This document shows, in pieces, positions 44,902 through 54,031 of a stretch of 64,000 nt of DNA. How positions within the stretch are numbered: the stretch's first letter is position 1; each line of letters starts with the position of its first letter. A program made the position numbers and the translations under genes. The stretch lies in the NCBI GenBank assembly GCA_016291495.1, contig JAEEXI010000010.1, forward strand, positions 1-64,000, written 5' to 3'. This DNA comes from Prevotella sp. GTDB taxonomy: Bacteria; Bacteroidota; Bacteroidia; Bacteroidales; Bacteroidaceae. The notes under the pieces were generated by a model. That model saw only the letters and a list, made by a program, of their open reading frames with translations. It was not told the origin of the DNA and ran no database searches.

Positions 44902-45678
44902 ATGAACAAGATCAATCAATTATTCTCCGAGAACAAGAATCAGAAGTTACTGTCACTCTATTTCTGTGCCGGATGTCCCACCCTTGACGGCACTGCCGAT
45001 GTCATCAAGACCTTAGAGCGAAGAGGCATCTCTATGATAGAGGTCGGTATTCCATTCAGCGACCCCATGGCCGACGGTCCCGTCATCCAGGATGCTGCAA
45101 CAACGGCATTGAAGAACGGAATGACGCTACGCAAACTCTTCTCCCAGCTCAAGGACATCAAGGAGGAGGTATCCATCCCCCTTGTCCTCATGGGTTATCT
45201 CAATCCCATCATGCAGTATGGTATCGAAGCCTTTTGCCAGAGTTGTGTAGACAGTGGCGTGAGCGGTGTCATCATCCCCGACCTGCCCTTCAAAGACTAT
45301 CAGGACATCGTCAAGCCGGTGGCCGACCGATACGACATCCGTGTCATCATGCTCATCACCCCGGAGACTTCCGAGGAGCGTATCCGCTTTATCGACGAGC
45401 ATACCGACGGCTTTATTTATATGGTATCGTCGGCTGCCATCACGGGAGCACAGAAGAGTTTCGACGATGCCAAACAGGAATATTTCCGCCGCATCAATGC
45501 CATGAACCTGCGCAATCCCCGTATGATTGGTTTCGGAATCTCCAATGCCCAAACGCTCAAAGCCGCTCAAGACAATGCTGCCGGTGCTATCATTGGTTCT
45601 AAGTTTGTCACCCTGCTCAGTGAGAGCAAGGATGCTGACGAGGCGTTGGACAGGCTGTTTGAGGCATTAGCACATTAA
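44902..45678 (+). CDS. trpA: Tryptophan synthase alpha subunit
   Basis: 258 residues from ATG 44902; an earlier in-frame ATG at 44860 lies inside trpF and encodes repeat sequence (PISPINPINSHQ). Motifs MIEVGIPFSDPMADGPVIQ (catalytic Glu and Asp), SGVIIPDLPFKD and GFGISNAQT. Last gene of the operon. Confidence 0.97.
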   Translation: MNKINQLFSENKNQKLLSLYFCAGCPTLDGTADVIKTLERRGISMIEVGIPFSDPMADGPVIQDAATTALKNGMTLRKLFSQLKDIKEEVSIPLVLMGYLNPIMQYGIEAFCQSCVDSGVSGVIIPDLPFKDYQDIVKPVADRYDIRVIMLITPETSEERIRFIDEHTDGFIYMVSSAAITGAQKSFDDAKQEYFRRINAMNLRNPRMIGFGISNAQTLKAAQDNAAGAIIGSKFVTLLSESKDADEALDRLFEALAH

Positions 45679-45702
45679 TGCAAAATATAAATAATGTAAA
45701 AG

Positions 45703-45735
45703 AGGGCGATTTCTCGCCCTTTTTTCGTACCTTTG
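45703..45735 (+). terminator. trp operon terminator followed by GH28-fusion promoter
   Basis: 7-bp stem AGGGCGA/TCGCCCT, loop TTTC, T6 tail (45703-45725). The next -7 box TACCTTTG is only 3 nt later (45728-45735) and drives the gene at 45761. Confidence 0.85.
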
Positions 45736-45760
45736 CACGCAACTACTAAAACAAATAGAC

Positions 45761-48700
45761 ATGAAAAGAATCTTACAGACTCTATTGCTCTGTGTTATTG
45801 TTGTGCTTTCAGCCCAGGCAAAAGGCTGGGACCAACAGGCATACAAGCAGATAGAGAAAAGCATCCGCGTTCCTCAATTTGCCGACAAGGATTATGTAAT
45901 AACGAAGTTTGGTGCCAAGACCGACGGTACGGCAGCCAAAAACCAGAAAGCCATCCAGAAAGCCATTGACAAATGTTCGGCAAAGGGTGGCGGACGTGTC
46001 ATCATACCTACTGGACAGAAGTTCCTGACAGCAGCCATTCAGTTGAAGAATGGGGTCAACCTCGTCATAGAGGAAGGTGCCGTCTTGGAGTTCGCCTTCG
46101 AACCGGAACTGTACCCCATCGTACCTACCCGTTGGGAAGGTCTTGACTGCTGGAACCTCTCTCCCCTGATCTATGCCTATCAGGCAAAGGACATCGCTAT
46201 CACCGGTAAGGGGACCATCGATGGAGGTGGCTCCAACGAGACATGGTGGCCGTGGTGCGGCAACAAGCGCTTTGGGATGAAGGAGGGCGGTATTGCCCAA
46301 AACCAAGGAGCACGTGCCCGTCTGCTGAAATACGCGGAGGATGGTGTCGATATGGACGAGCGTCGCTTTGGTCCTACAGACGGTCTGCGCCCGCAGATGA
46401 TCAACTTCAACCAGTGTGATGGTATCCTCATCGAGGATGTCACCCTGTTACGCTCTCCTTTCTGGGTCATCCATCCCCTGTTGTCTACCGACATCACGGT
46501 ACGTGGGGTGCATATCAACAACGACGGTCCGAATGGTGACGGTTGCGACCCGGAGTCGTGTGACCGTGTACTGATTGAGAACTGCTATTTCAATACCGGC
46601 GACGACTGTATCGCCATCAAGAGCGCCCGTAACAACGACGGTCGTCAGGGTGGACAGGGACGCTTTGCCGGAAAGCCCTCCAAGAACATCATCATCCGTC
46701 ACTGTAAGATGCAGAACGGTCATGGTGGCGTGGTCATCGGCTCGGAAATCTCTGGTGGTTGCCAGAATGTCTATGCCGAGGACTGTGAGATGGACTCTCC
46801 CAACCTCGACCGTGTCCTGCGAATCAAGACCAACTCCTGCCGAGGTGGTATCATCGAGAACATCAATATGCGGAACATCACCGTCGGCCAGTGTGGCGAG
46901 GCGGTACTGAAGATCAATACCGACTATGAGCCCCGTGAGATTTGCTGCAGGGGTTTCAATCCGACGGTACGTAATGTCACCATGGAGAATGTGACGTGCC
47001 AGAAGTCAAAATATGGCGTGATGGTCGTCGGCATGCCCGATGCCTGCCAGGTCTATGACGTGGATGTCATCAACTGTAAGTTCAACGGTGTACAGGACGG
47101 TAACAACATGAAGGGCCAATTCCGCGACATCCGTTTCGACAACCTATATATCAACGGCTCACTGGTCCTTAACGAGATGCCCTACAAACACTATTCCGAA
47201 TGGCTTACCTACTCCGAGATGAAACGTGTACCGAAGTCATACCTCCTCGATTTCTCTGACAAGCCCAAATGGAGCTATGTGATGGGCATCGAACTGGAGG
47301 GTATGCTCGACACCTATCTGCGCTATGGTGGGGAGGACATCCTGAAATATTGCAAAGAGTATACCGACACCATGATCTATGCCGACGGCAACATCCGTGG
47401 CTTCAACATCCTCGACTATAACCTCGACAACATCCGCACGGGACACTTCGTGACCCGGATGTACCAGAAATACCCGGAGCAGAAAAACCTTCTTGCCATG
47501 CAGCTGATGATGAAACAGTTGCAGGACCAGCCCCGTACCATTGCCGACAAGGTATTTTGGCACAAAGCCATCTATGCCTACCAGGTATGGCTCGACGGCA
47601 TCTTCATGGGACTGCCGTTCCGCACGCTCACCGCCCCGATTACCGAAAAGGCACCAAAAGGGAAACGCGCTAAGGAGAACCCCGTCACAAGTATCTACGA
47701 CGATGCCGTGAATCAGCTGAAAATCACTTACCAGCGGACACTCGACCCGAAGACCGGTCTCAACCGTCATGCCTATGACGAGACACGCAAGACGTTCTGG
47801 GCAGACAAGGAAACGGGACTCTCCCAGCATTGTTGGGGACGCGCCCAGGGCTGGTACACCATGGCACTGATTGAAGTACTGGATGCAATGCCCGACGACT
47901 ACGCCCGCAAACAGGAGGTAGTCGAACTGCTCGTCAAGGACTTCGATGCCATCCTGAAATGGCAGGATAAGAAGACGGGAGTATGGTATCAGGTAATGGA
48001 TAGTCCTGACCGGGAGGGCAATTATCTGGAGAGCACGTGCTCTGCCATGTTCACTTATGCCCTGTTGAAGGCATACCGCAAAGGCTATGTCGGAGAGAAA
48101 TACCGGGATGCCGGTATCAAGGCCTATAAGGGAATCATCAAGAACTTCATCAAGGTCAATCCCGACAAGACCATCTCCCTTACCAACTGCTGCTCCGTAG
48201 CAGGACTTGGTCCGGCTGCGACTCCAGAAGTGGAGGCTGCCTTGAAGCGCATCAATCCGAAAGGCAGTGTCAAGGAGAACAGGAAACGTGACGGTAGCTA
48301 TGACTACTATCTCAGTGAACCCATCCGCGACAATGACGCCAAAGGTGTTGGTCCATTTATCTGGGCCTCCCTCGAGATGGAGATGCTAGGATATACCACA
48401 GAAAACTTAACAGCCTCGATCAATCGCGAGGCTGTTCTTTTTCGTAACAGCCCCGTCATCCAGGAAGTTGACCCGCTTGCATCCCTGACGGTCGGCAACG
48501 GACATTTCGCCACTACGGTCGATGTGACAGGACTGCAGAGTTACCCCGACGACTACCGGAACGGTATTCCCCTCTGTGCCATGTCCGACTGGGGGTGGCA
48601 CTCCTTTCCCAATACGGAGAAACTGACTCCTGCGGAATCGGAGAAGACCTTTGACTTCGGCCACGGCCATCCAGAGACCTATGCCGTGGAGTATAAGAAA

Positions 48701-50554
48701 ACGGAGGACGGACGACACAAACTGGCAACGGAGTATTTCCGCGTCAATCCGCACCGGCTGAACCTCGGTGCCATCGGACTGGAACTGACAGATGCACAAG
48801 GACAGGGAATTGGAATCGGACAACTGACCGACCTGCATCAGCAACTACAACTGTGGGACGGACAGATTGTCTCTTCCTTCAAGGCCGACGGACAACCTGT
48901 CCATGTCACCACCTTCTGTATGCCTCATGCAGACCAGCTCGTATCATGCATCCAATCAAACCTGCTGAAAAACGGACAGGCCAAAATCAATGTGCGTTTC
49001 CCCTATCCTACCGGCAAACATGCCGACGACGCCAGTGACTGGAACCAGCCGGAGCGCCACCAGTCCCGCATCGTATGGCAAGACAGTCACGCTGCCTGCA
49101 TGGAGCACCAGATAGACACCACCACCTACTACCTCCTGCTCAGTTGGGAGGGCGAGGCCCGGTTATCACAAACCGCCCCCCATCATTACACCCTCACCTC
49201 CAGTTCTGACGTCCTCTCCCTCTCCGCAACCTACAGTCCCCTATGCTGCGACCAAGTCGCAGCCTCAACCGTAGCCTATCCCTCCTTCTCCGCCCTCCAA
49301 AAGGCCAACCAGAAATTCTGGCACCGCCACTGGTACGAGACCGCCTTCGTTGATTTCAGCGACTGCACCGACCCACGAGCCAAAGAACTGGAGCGGAGGG
49401 TAGTGCTCTCGCAGTATCTCACCTATATCAACTGTGCCAACAATATGCCACCACAGGAAACGGGCCTCACCTACAACTCTTGGTTCGGCAGACCGCACCT
49501 GGAGATGACCTGGTGGCATGCCGTAGACTTCGCCCTATGGAACCAACCTAAGGTCGTGGCACAGATGCTCGACTGGTATAACGACACCGCTGCCCCTGTG
49601 GCAAGACAGATAGCTCAGCGACAAGGGTTCAAGGGTATCCGCTGGATGAAGATGACCGACCCATGGGCAGGTGAGGCGCCCTCCAATACGGGCAGTTTCC
49701 TCACCTGGCAACAGCCGCATTACATCTACCTCGCCGAGGAGATGTACCGTGCCAATCCAACCACAGAGACCCTCGCCAAATACGCTGATAACGTAGAGGA
49801 GACCGCCGCCTTCATGGCAGACTTCGGAAAAACAGGCAAACTCTTCGGGGAGACCGCCATGCAGGAATGCATGACCAAGGACATCAGCTACAACCACCCC
49901 TTTGAACTCGCCTACTGGCGATACGGACTCACCGTAGCCCAACAATGGCGCAAGCGACAGGGCAAGCCGCGACATAAGGAGTGGGACGACATCATCGCCA
50001 AGCTGGCTCCTCTCCCCCAGACGAAAGAAGGTATCTATACAGCCGGTCTTCCGAAAGGAAACACCACCGTCCTCCCTTCCTTCGACCCCTTCGATGCCCC
50101 TGCCAAGACCACCCACGAGTCCTTCACCGAAAAGACCCGCAATGACCACCCCGCCTGCATCGCCCCCTTCGCTATGCTCCCCTCTGCCCTCCTCTGCTGC
50201 GACCCCGTCGCAGCCCAATCCACCCTCACCTGGGTCATGCAGAACTGGAACTGGCAGACCACCTGGGGCTGGGACTACGGCATGATAGCCATGGCTGCCG
50301 CCCGTCTCGGACGACCAGAGACCGCCCTCGACGCCCTGCTCATCGACATGCAGAAGAACACCTATCTCAAGAACGGACATAACTTCCAGACCACAGACCG
50401 CCTGCGCCTCTACCTGCCGGGCAATGGTGCCCTGCTCACCGCCATCGCCATGATGTGCGCCGGCTGGGACGGTTGTCAGGAGCCCCTCAACCCCGGTTTC
50501 CCCAAGGACGACACCTGGAACGTACGCTGGGAAGGCTTCCACCGCATGCAGTAG
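45761..50554 (+). CDS. Trimodular pectinase: GH28 - GH105 - third (alpha/alpha)-type domain
   Basis: 1597 residues with signal peptide (ILQTLLLCVIVVLSAQA). GH28 polygalacturonase-type beta-helix at about 45-480: GDGCDPESC and NTGDDCIAIKS (catalytic Asps), GHGGVVIGSE, LRIKT. GH105-type (alpha/alpha)6 domain at about 490-880: HAYDETRKTFWADKETG, HCWGRAQGWYTMAL, YYLSEPIRDNDAKGVGPFIWAS. The last ~710 residues (from NSPVIQEVDPLASLTVGNGHF) look like a six-hairpin glycosidase, with YNSWFGRPHLEMTWWHAVDFALW, NHPFELAYWRYGL and TTWGWDYGMIAM; I cannot name its family. The fusion would cut galacturonan backbones and remove the terminal unsaturated uronic acid. REP-like palindromes lie in frame at residues ~1161 and ~1478. 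Confidence 0.88.
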   Translation: MKRILQTLLLCVIVVLSAQAKGWDQQAYKQIEKSIRVPQFADKDYVITKFGAKTDGTAAKNQKAIQKAIDKCSAKGGGRVIIPTGQKFLTAAIQLKNGVNLVIEEGAVLEFAFEPELYPIVPTRWEGLDCWNLSPLIYAYQAKDIAITGKGTIDGGGSNETWWPWCGNKRFGMKEGGIAQNQGARARLLKYAEDGVDMDERRFGPTDGLRPQMINFNQCDGILIEDVTLLRSPFWVIHPLLSTDITVRGVHINNDGPNGDGCDPESCDRVLIENCYFNTGDDCIAIKSARNNDGRQGGQGRFAGKPSKNIIIRHCKMQNGHGGVVIGSEISGGCQNVYAEDCEMDSPNLDRVLRIKTNSCRGGIIENINMRNITVGQCGEAVLKINTDYEPREICCRGFNPTVRNVTMENVTCQKSKYGVMVVGMPDACQVYDVDVINCKFNGVQDGNNMKGQFRDIRFDNLYINGSLVLNEMPYKHYSEWLTYSEMKRVPKSYLLDFSDKPKWSYVMGIELEGMLDTYLRYGGEDILKYCKEYTDTMIYADGNIRGFNILDYNLDNIRTGHFVTRMYQKYPEQKNLLAMQLMMKQLQDQPRTIADKVFWHKAIYAYQVWLDGIFMGLPFRTLTAPITEKAPKGKRAKENPVTSIYDDAVNQLKITYQRTLDPKTGLNRHAYDETRKTFWADKETGLSQHCWGRAQGWYTMALIEVLDAMPDDYARKQEVVELLVKDFDAILKWQDKKTGVWYQVMDSPDREGNYLESTCSAMFTYALLKAYRKGYVGEKYRDAGIKAYKGIIKNFIKVNPDKTISLTNCCSVAGLGPAATPEVEAALKRINPKGSVKENRKRDGSYDYYLSEPIRDNDAKGVGPFIWASLEMEMLGYTTENLTASINREAVLFRNSPVIQEVDPLASLTVGNGHFATTVDVTGLQSYPDDYRNGIPLCAMSDWGWHSFPNTEKLTPAESEKTFDFGHGHPETYAVEYKKTEDGRHKLATEYFRVNPHRLNLGAIGLELTDAQGQGIGIGQLTDLHQQLQLWDGQIVSSFKADGQPVHVTTFCMPHADQLVSCIQSNLLKNGQAKINVRFPYPTGKHADDASDWNQPERHQSRIVWQDSHAACMEHQIDTTTYYLLLSWEGEARLSQTAPHHYTLTSSSDVLSLSATYSPLCCDQVAASTVAYPSFSALQKANQKFWHRHWYETAFVDFSDCTDPRAKELERRVVLSQYLTYINCANNMPPQETGLTYNSWFGRPHLEMTWWHAVDFALWNQPKVVAQMLDWYNDTAAPVARQIAQRQGFKGIRWMKMTDPWAGEAPSNTGSFLTWQQPHYIYLAEEMYRANPTTETLAKYADNVEETAAFMADFGKTGKLFGETAMQECMTKDISYNHPFELAYWRYGLTVAQQWRKRQGKPRHKEWDDIIAKLAPLPQTKEGIYTAGLPKGNTTVLPSFDPFDAPAKTTHESFTEKTRNDHPACIAPFAMLPSALLCCDPVAAQSTLTWVMQNWNWQTTWGWDYGMIAMAAARLGRPETALDALLIDMQKNTYLKNGHNFQTTDRLRLYLPGNGALLTAIAMMCAGWDGCQEPLNPGFPKDDTWNVRWEGFHRMQ
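49245..49263 (+). repeat. REP-like palindrome 1 (inside the GH fusion)
   Basis: GCTGCGAC-CAA-GTCGCAGC, perfect 8-bp arms; encodes CCDQVAA. Confidence 0.85.
50196..50214 (+). repeat. REP-like palindrome 2 (inside the GH fusion)
   Basis: GCTGCGAC-CCC-GTCGCAGC, same arms as at 49245 and 53483; encodes CCDPVAA. Confidence 0.85.
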
Positions 50555-50556
50555 CG

Positions 50557-50621
50557 TAAACGTTTAAGTATTAATAATAGATAAGGAACATACGTACATT
50601 ATAAAACTTTTCGTACTTTTG
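50557..50621 (+). promoter_or_regulatory. Promoter and LacI-type operator of the first PL1 lyase
   Basis: Palindrome TAAACGTTTA (50557-50566, within GCGTAAACGTTTAAG) lies 47 nt before the -7 box TACTTTTG (50614-50621). The -7 context TTTCGTACTTTTGCACGC is almost the same as that of the gene at 45761. Confidence 0.65.
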
Positions 50622-50643
50622 CACGCAAACTACTAAGCAACAA

Positions 50644-52821
50644 ATGAAAAAGATTCTATTTACATTATTGATAGCAACCTGCTCGTTGCTAACAATGGCA
50701 CAGACTCCTGCATTCCCAGGAGCCGAGGGTCACGGTCGCTACGTCTCTGGTGGACGCGGCGGAACAGTTGTCCATGTAAAAAACCTGAACGATAATGGCG
50801 ATGGCTCATTCCGCAAAGCCGTCAGCGGCAGTGGCAAGAAGATTGTCGTCTTCGACGTGGCCGGCGTCATCCCCTTGGAAAGCGACGTAAACATCGGTGC
50901 CAATACCACTATCCTCGGGCAGACGGCTCCGGCACCAGGTATCACCCTGCGCTACCACACCGTCAACCCCAACGGCAATAACATCATCATGCGCTATATC
51001 CGTATCCGCCGTGGTCAGGAGAAGAATGTCAACGACGGTGCCGATGCTTCTACCGCCCGTCATTACACAGGCATGATCCTTGACCACTGCTCCTTCTCAT
51101 GGAGCATCGACGAGGTGGCCTCGTTCTACGACAACAATAACTTCACCATGCAGTGGTGTACCCTCGGCGAGAGCCTCAACGATGCCGGACACGGCAAGGG
51201 CGCTCACGGCTATGGCGGTATCTGGGGCGGCAAGCTGGCATCCTTCCACCACAACCTCATCCTGCATGTCAACAACCGCTCACCACGTTTCAACGGTGCC
51301 CGTTACGAATGGAACGGCTATACCAGCAACCAGCTTTATAGTCAATACCAATGGGGCAACTACGTACAGGCAGAGAATGTCGACTTCCGCAACTGCGTCA
51401 CCTATAACACCAACGGCTGCTACGGTGGTCCCGGCGGTGGACAGATCAACATGGTCAACAACTACATGAAGAGCGGTCCTGCGGCTACGGTCACGAAACT
51501 GACAACAGTCACTGTCGGTTCCTCCGGCAACTCCGAAGGACATCCGAACGCCTATGACATGACCAGCCGCTACTATGTAGACGGCAACCTGATTGACGGT
51601 AACGATGCCGGATGGAACAAGTTCCAATACGACGACGGAACGATTGAGCAGAATGGCAAGCGTTACTCCAAGGACCCCAACCACCTACATGGTGACAAGG
51701 CCGAGTACATCACTTATGGCGGAGCCGAGTATGTCTGCATGAAACTCGACACCCCCGCTCCTACCGGCGAGGTGACTACGCACTCTGCCGTCAATGCTTA
51801 CGACAAGGTACTGACCTATAGCGGTGCCTCCCTCCATCAGGATGATGTAGATGCCCGCTATTTCTCCGAGACACGCAACGGTACTGCCCCTTATAAGAAC
51901 GGACGCATCGACCTCGTCAGCGACTGTAACGGCTACACCGAGGCCAACTTCCCGACAGGCAGTCGTGCGACAGACTTCGACACCGACAAGGACGGTATTC
52001 CCGATGCCTGGGAGACAGCCAACGGCTTGAAGCCCAACGATCCCACGGATGCAGTCACCTATACCCTCGACCCTGCTAAATACTATACGAACCTCGAGGT
52101 CTATGCCAACTCACTGGTACAGGACATCATGCTCAATGGGAATGCAGACGCCGAGGAGGCCGCCAAGGAGTACTACCCTGCCTACAAGAAGGAAGACGGC
52201 ACGCAGGTAGAGGCCATCAACACCCTCGGCCTGGACCTGAATTCTGGAGATACCCCCACTGGCGAGACAAAGACATACACCGTCAAGTTCAACGGTGCGG
52301 ACGTCCAGTCTCCGAATGGCTTCTTCTCCTTTGGCGACAGCAGTAACAAGCACAGCTTCAACGGCAAGTTCACGGGTACTTACGACGGTACAGAGTACAC
52401 ACAGGGACTGAAGATGGAAAGTTCCACCCTCATCCAGTTCACGACCACCGGTACTTCCACCGTGATTATCGTGCAATCTGACTGGCAAAGCAATGACGTA
52501 CCTCACGGAACGCCAAAGTCCATCAAGTTCGACGGTGTAGAGCAAGATGTATCGTTAGCCACCACCCCTGCAGGCAGCACCGGCTGCCGTGTCTACACCA
52601 TCACCGGCGTCGGAGCAGGTACACACTCCATTACCCGCGGCAGCGGCGAGAGCGGCATCTTCTATGTAGAGGTGCGTGAGACCAGCACCACAGGTATCAG
52701 TACCGTCAAGACCAAAGCTGACGAAGCAGACAGTCCCATCTACAACCTCCGCGGACAGCGTGTCAGCAGCAGCTACAAAGGCATCGTCATCAAGAACGGT
52801 AAAAAGTATATCCAGAAGTAA
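50644..52821 (+). CDS. PL1-like pectate lyase with C-terminal binding and tail modules
   Basis: 725 residues. Signal peptide (KILFTLLIATCSLLTMAQ). Parallel beta-helix at about 22-470, with GGRGGTVVHVKNLNDNGDGS, LDHCSFSWSIDE, WGGKLASFHHNLIL and NNRSPRF, the pectate-lyase-type active strand. Asp-rich DKDGIPDAWE (a calcium-binding thrombospondin-3-like motif) near 445. A beta-sandwich of about 130 residues (from KTYTVKFNGADVQSP) resembles a carbohydrate-binding domain. The last ~25 residues (YNLRGQRV...KGIVIKNGKK) match the tails of three other secreted proteins here. Cleaves polygalacturonan by beta-elimination. Confidence 0.85.
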   Translation: MKKILFTLLIATCSLLTMAQTPAFPGAEGHGRYVSGGRGGTVVHVKNLNDNGDGSFRKAVSGSGKKIVVFDVAGVIPLESDVNIGANTTILGQTAPAPGITLRYHTVNPNGNNIIMRYIRIRRGQEKNVNDGADASTARHYTGMILDHCSFSWSIDEVASFYDNNNFTMQWCTLGESLNDAGHGKGAHGYGGIWGGKLASFHHNLILHVNNRSPRFNGARYEWNGYTSNQLYSQYQWGNYVQAENVDFRNCVTYNTNGCYGGPGGGQINMVNNYMKSGPAATVTKLTTVTVGSSGNSEGHPNAYDMTSRYYVDGNLIDGNDAGWNKFQYDDGTIEQNGKRYSKDPNHLHGDKAEYITYGGAEYVCMKLDTPAPTGEVTTHSAVNAYDKVLTYSGASLHQDDVDARYFSETRNGTAPYKNGRIDLVSDCNGYTEANFPTGSRATDFDTDKDGIPDAWETANGLKPNDPTDAVTYTLDPAKYYTNLEVYANSLVQDIMLNGNADAEEAAKEYYPAYKKEDGTQVEAINTLGLDLNSGDTPTGETKTYTVKFNGADVQSPNGFFSFGDSSNKHSFNGKFTGTYDGTEYTQGLKMESSTLIQFTTTGTSTVIIVQSDWQSNDVPHGTPKSIKFDGVEQDVSLATTPAGSTGCRVYTITGVGAGTHSITRGSGESGIFYVEVRETSTTGISTVKTKADEADSPIYNLRGQRVSSSYKGIVIKNGKKYIQK

Positions 52822-52842
52822 CCCCAAAAACAATGATAATCG

Positions 52843-52878
52843 AAGGAAGCGCAACCTATGGCTGTGCTTCCTTTTTAT
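52843..52878. terminator. Terminator between PL1 lyase and the convergent RAYT gene
   Basis: 11-bp stem AAGGAAGCGCA/TGTGCTTCCTT with one G-U, then TTTTTAT on the right. It overlaps the last codon of the transposase gene on the other strand. Confidence 0.85.
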
Positions 52879-53921
52879 ACGAACTCACAAAGAGCCTTAG
52901 TCATCCCATTCAAATCAAGACACATCTGGCGAGTAAGGGAGATACGCTCATTCTGGTGAGGCCATGGTGCAAGCAACAGCAACTTGCCCTCTGCACAAGC
53001 CTCATAATACCGATGGCCTGGCTTCGAAAAGGCATTGAAGCCCCATGGGGTGAGGAAGATAAGAGGCAAGTGAGCATCCAGCACTGCTCGCATCACAGCC
53101 TGTTCCCCCTTTGAAATGGCAGGCGACACCAAGATGGCACCACCATGTGCCAAAGCCAAATAACGCTCCGTTTCCTCCTTAATTTGATTCTCATTCAGAC
53201 TCCGGCTCAGTTGTACCTGTACCTTATACGGATGCTGTAACAGAAAGCGGTTGCCGATGGCCGCATAAGTCTGCTGAGCCACATGGATATCAAAACGAAC
53301 ACGAAAATAACCAGGATAGGCCCTCTTAATAGCAAGGCGGCGTGGGTTCTCCTGCAGATACCTGTTCCAGTTTGCCAGTTCCCCACGTCCTGAAAGGATG
53401 TGGTCATTAAAACCTAAAGCCCATAGTTGCCCATGTTCCCGGTCGTCGAGGCTCCTGTCGCGCTTCCCCCCTTGTTCTCTTTGCTGCGACCAGGTCGCAG
53501 CAGAGGATACACCCAACACCAGTTCCCTATAGGCCTTGTTACAGCCTGCCTTAAAGCCCTTTATGACTTGCCCTAAGTGGCACCCCAGTTGTTCCTTGAC
53601 AAAAAGGATGCCATGCAAATGGTCTGGCATGATTTGGAGCTTGACTGCCTGTATTTGTGGGTACAGCCTTTCCGTCGCCATCCATCTTTCCCAGACCCGC
53701 TCTCCCAAAGGGGTCAGTTCAACCCTTGGTGCATCGGCACTATCGTTAGGTGCATCGGCATTACCGACCAGCTTTCCTAATAACGGGCGGCGCCCTTCAA
53801 CCGTCAAGGTAATCAGGTAGATACACCTTGACGCATAGTCGTGCCCTATGCGCCGCCTCAGCATCGATGGCTTCTTCTCTCCAGCGAAAGGCTTGTGCTT
53901 TTGATATTGCTCCCAATCCAT
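52875..53921 (-). CDS. REP-associated tyrosine transposase (RAYT, Y1/HUH family)
   Basis: 348 residues from ATG 53921 (DWEQYQKHKPFAGEKK); the longer frame to 53960 overlaps the promoter (minus-strand TACTTTTG near 53928-53935). The N-terminal half is a Y1 transposase fold: CIYLITLTVEGRRPLLG, the metal-binding HUH motif MPDHLHGILFV, GQVIKGFKAGCNKAY, then WALGFNDHIL and ELANWNRYLQENPRR (probable Tyr nucleophile). The C-terminal ~130 residues are an extension I do not recognise. RAYTs bind and mobilise REP palindromes; three matching palindromes are nearby, one in this gene. No IS ends visible, so it is a domesticated single-copy type. Confidence 0.85.
   Translation of the reverse strand: MDWEQYQKHKPFAGEKKPSMLRRRIGHDYASRCIYLITLTVEGRRPLLGKLVGNADAPNDSADAPRVELTPLGERVWERWMATERLYPQIQAVKLQIMPDHLHGILFVKEQLGCHLGQVIKGFKAGCNKAYRELVLGVSSAATWSQQREQGGKRDRSLDDREHGQLWALGFNDHILSGRGELANWNRYLQENPRRLAIKRAYPGYFRVRFDIHVAQQTYAAIGNRFLLQHPYKVQVQLSRSLNENQIKEETERYLALAHGGAILVSPAISKGEQAVMRAVLDAHLPLIFLTPWGFNAFSKPGHRYYEACAEGKLLLLAPWPHQNERISLTRQMCLDLNGMTKALCEFV
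53483..53501. repeat. REP-like palindrome 3 (inside the RAYT gene)
   Basis: GCTGCGAC-CAG-GTCGCAGC, identical arms to those at 49245 and 50196. On the transposase strand it encodes AATWSQQ. Confidence 0.85.
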
Positions 53922-53973
53922 TCCAAGCACAAAAGTAAGGAAAAACACTGAAACCACCAAACAAATCTAAACC

Positions 53974-54008
53974 AAAAAAGGTGGAACCATTAAGGCTCCA
54001 CCTTTTTT
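53974..54008 (-). terminator. Terminator of the secreted chitobiase-C-like gene
   Basis: 12-bp stem AAAAAAGGTGGA/TCCACCTTTTTT around an 11-nt loop. In the leftward direction it follows the stop at 54032. Confidence 0.88.
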
Positions 54009-54031
54009 ATTTGTTTGATAAACCAGAGAGA

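Noticed and set aside
49535..50542. 335-codon minus-strand open frame opposite the GH fusion
   Set aside because: It is antisense to a recognisable glycosidase domain. The C-rich third positions of the sense gene remove stops on the other strand; the residue sequence is Gly/Val/Glu-rich with no domain.
52875..53921. Complete insertion sequence around the transposase
   Set aside because: No terminal hairpins, left/right ends or target duplication are visible; it fits a single-copy RAYT, not an IS200/IS605 element.
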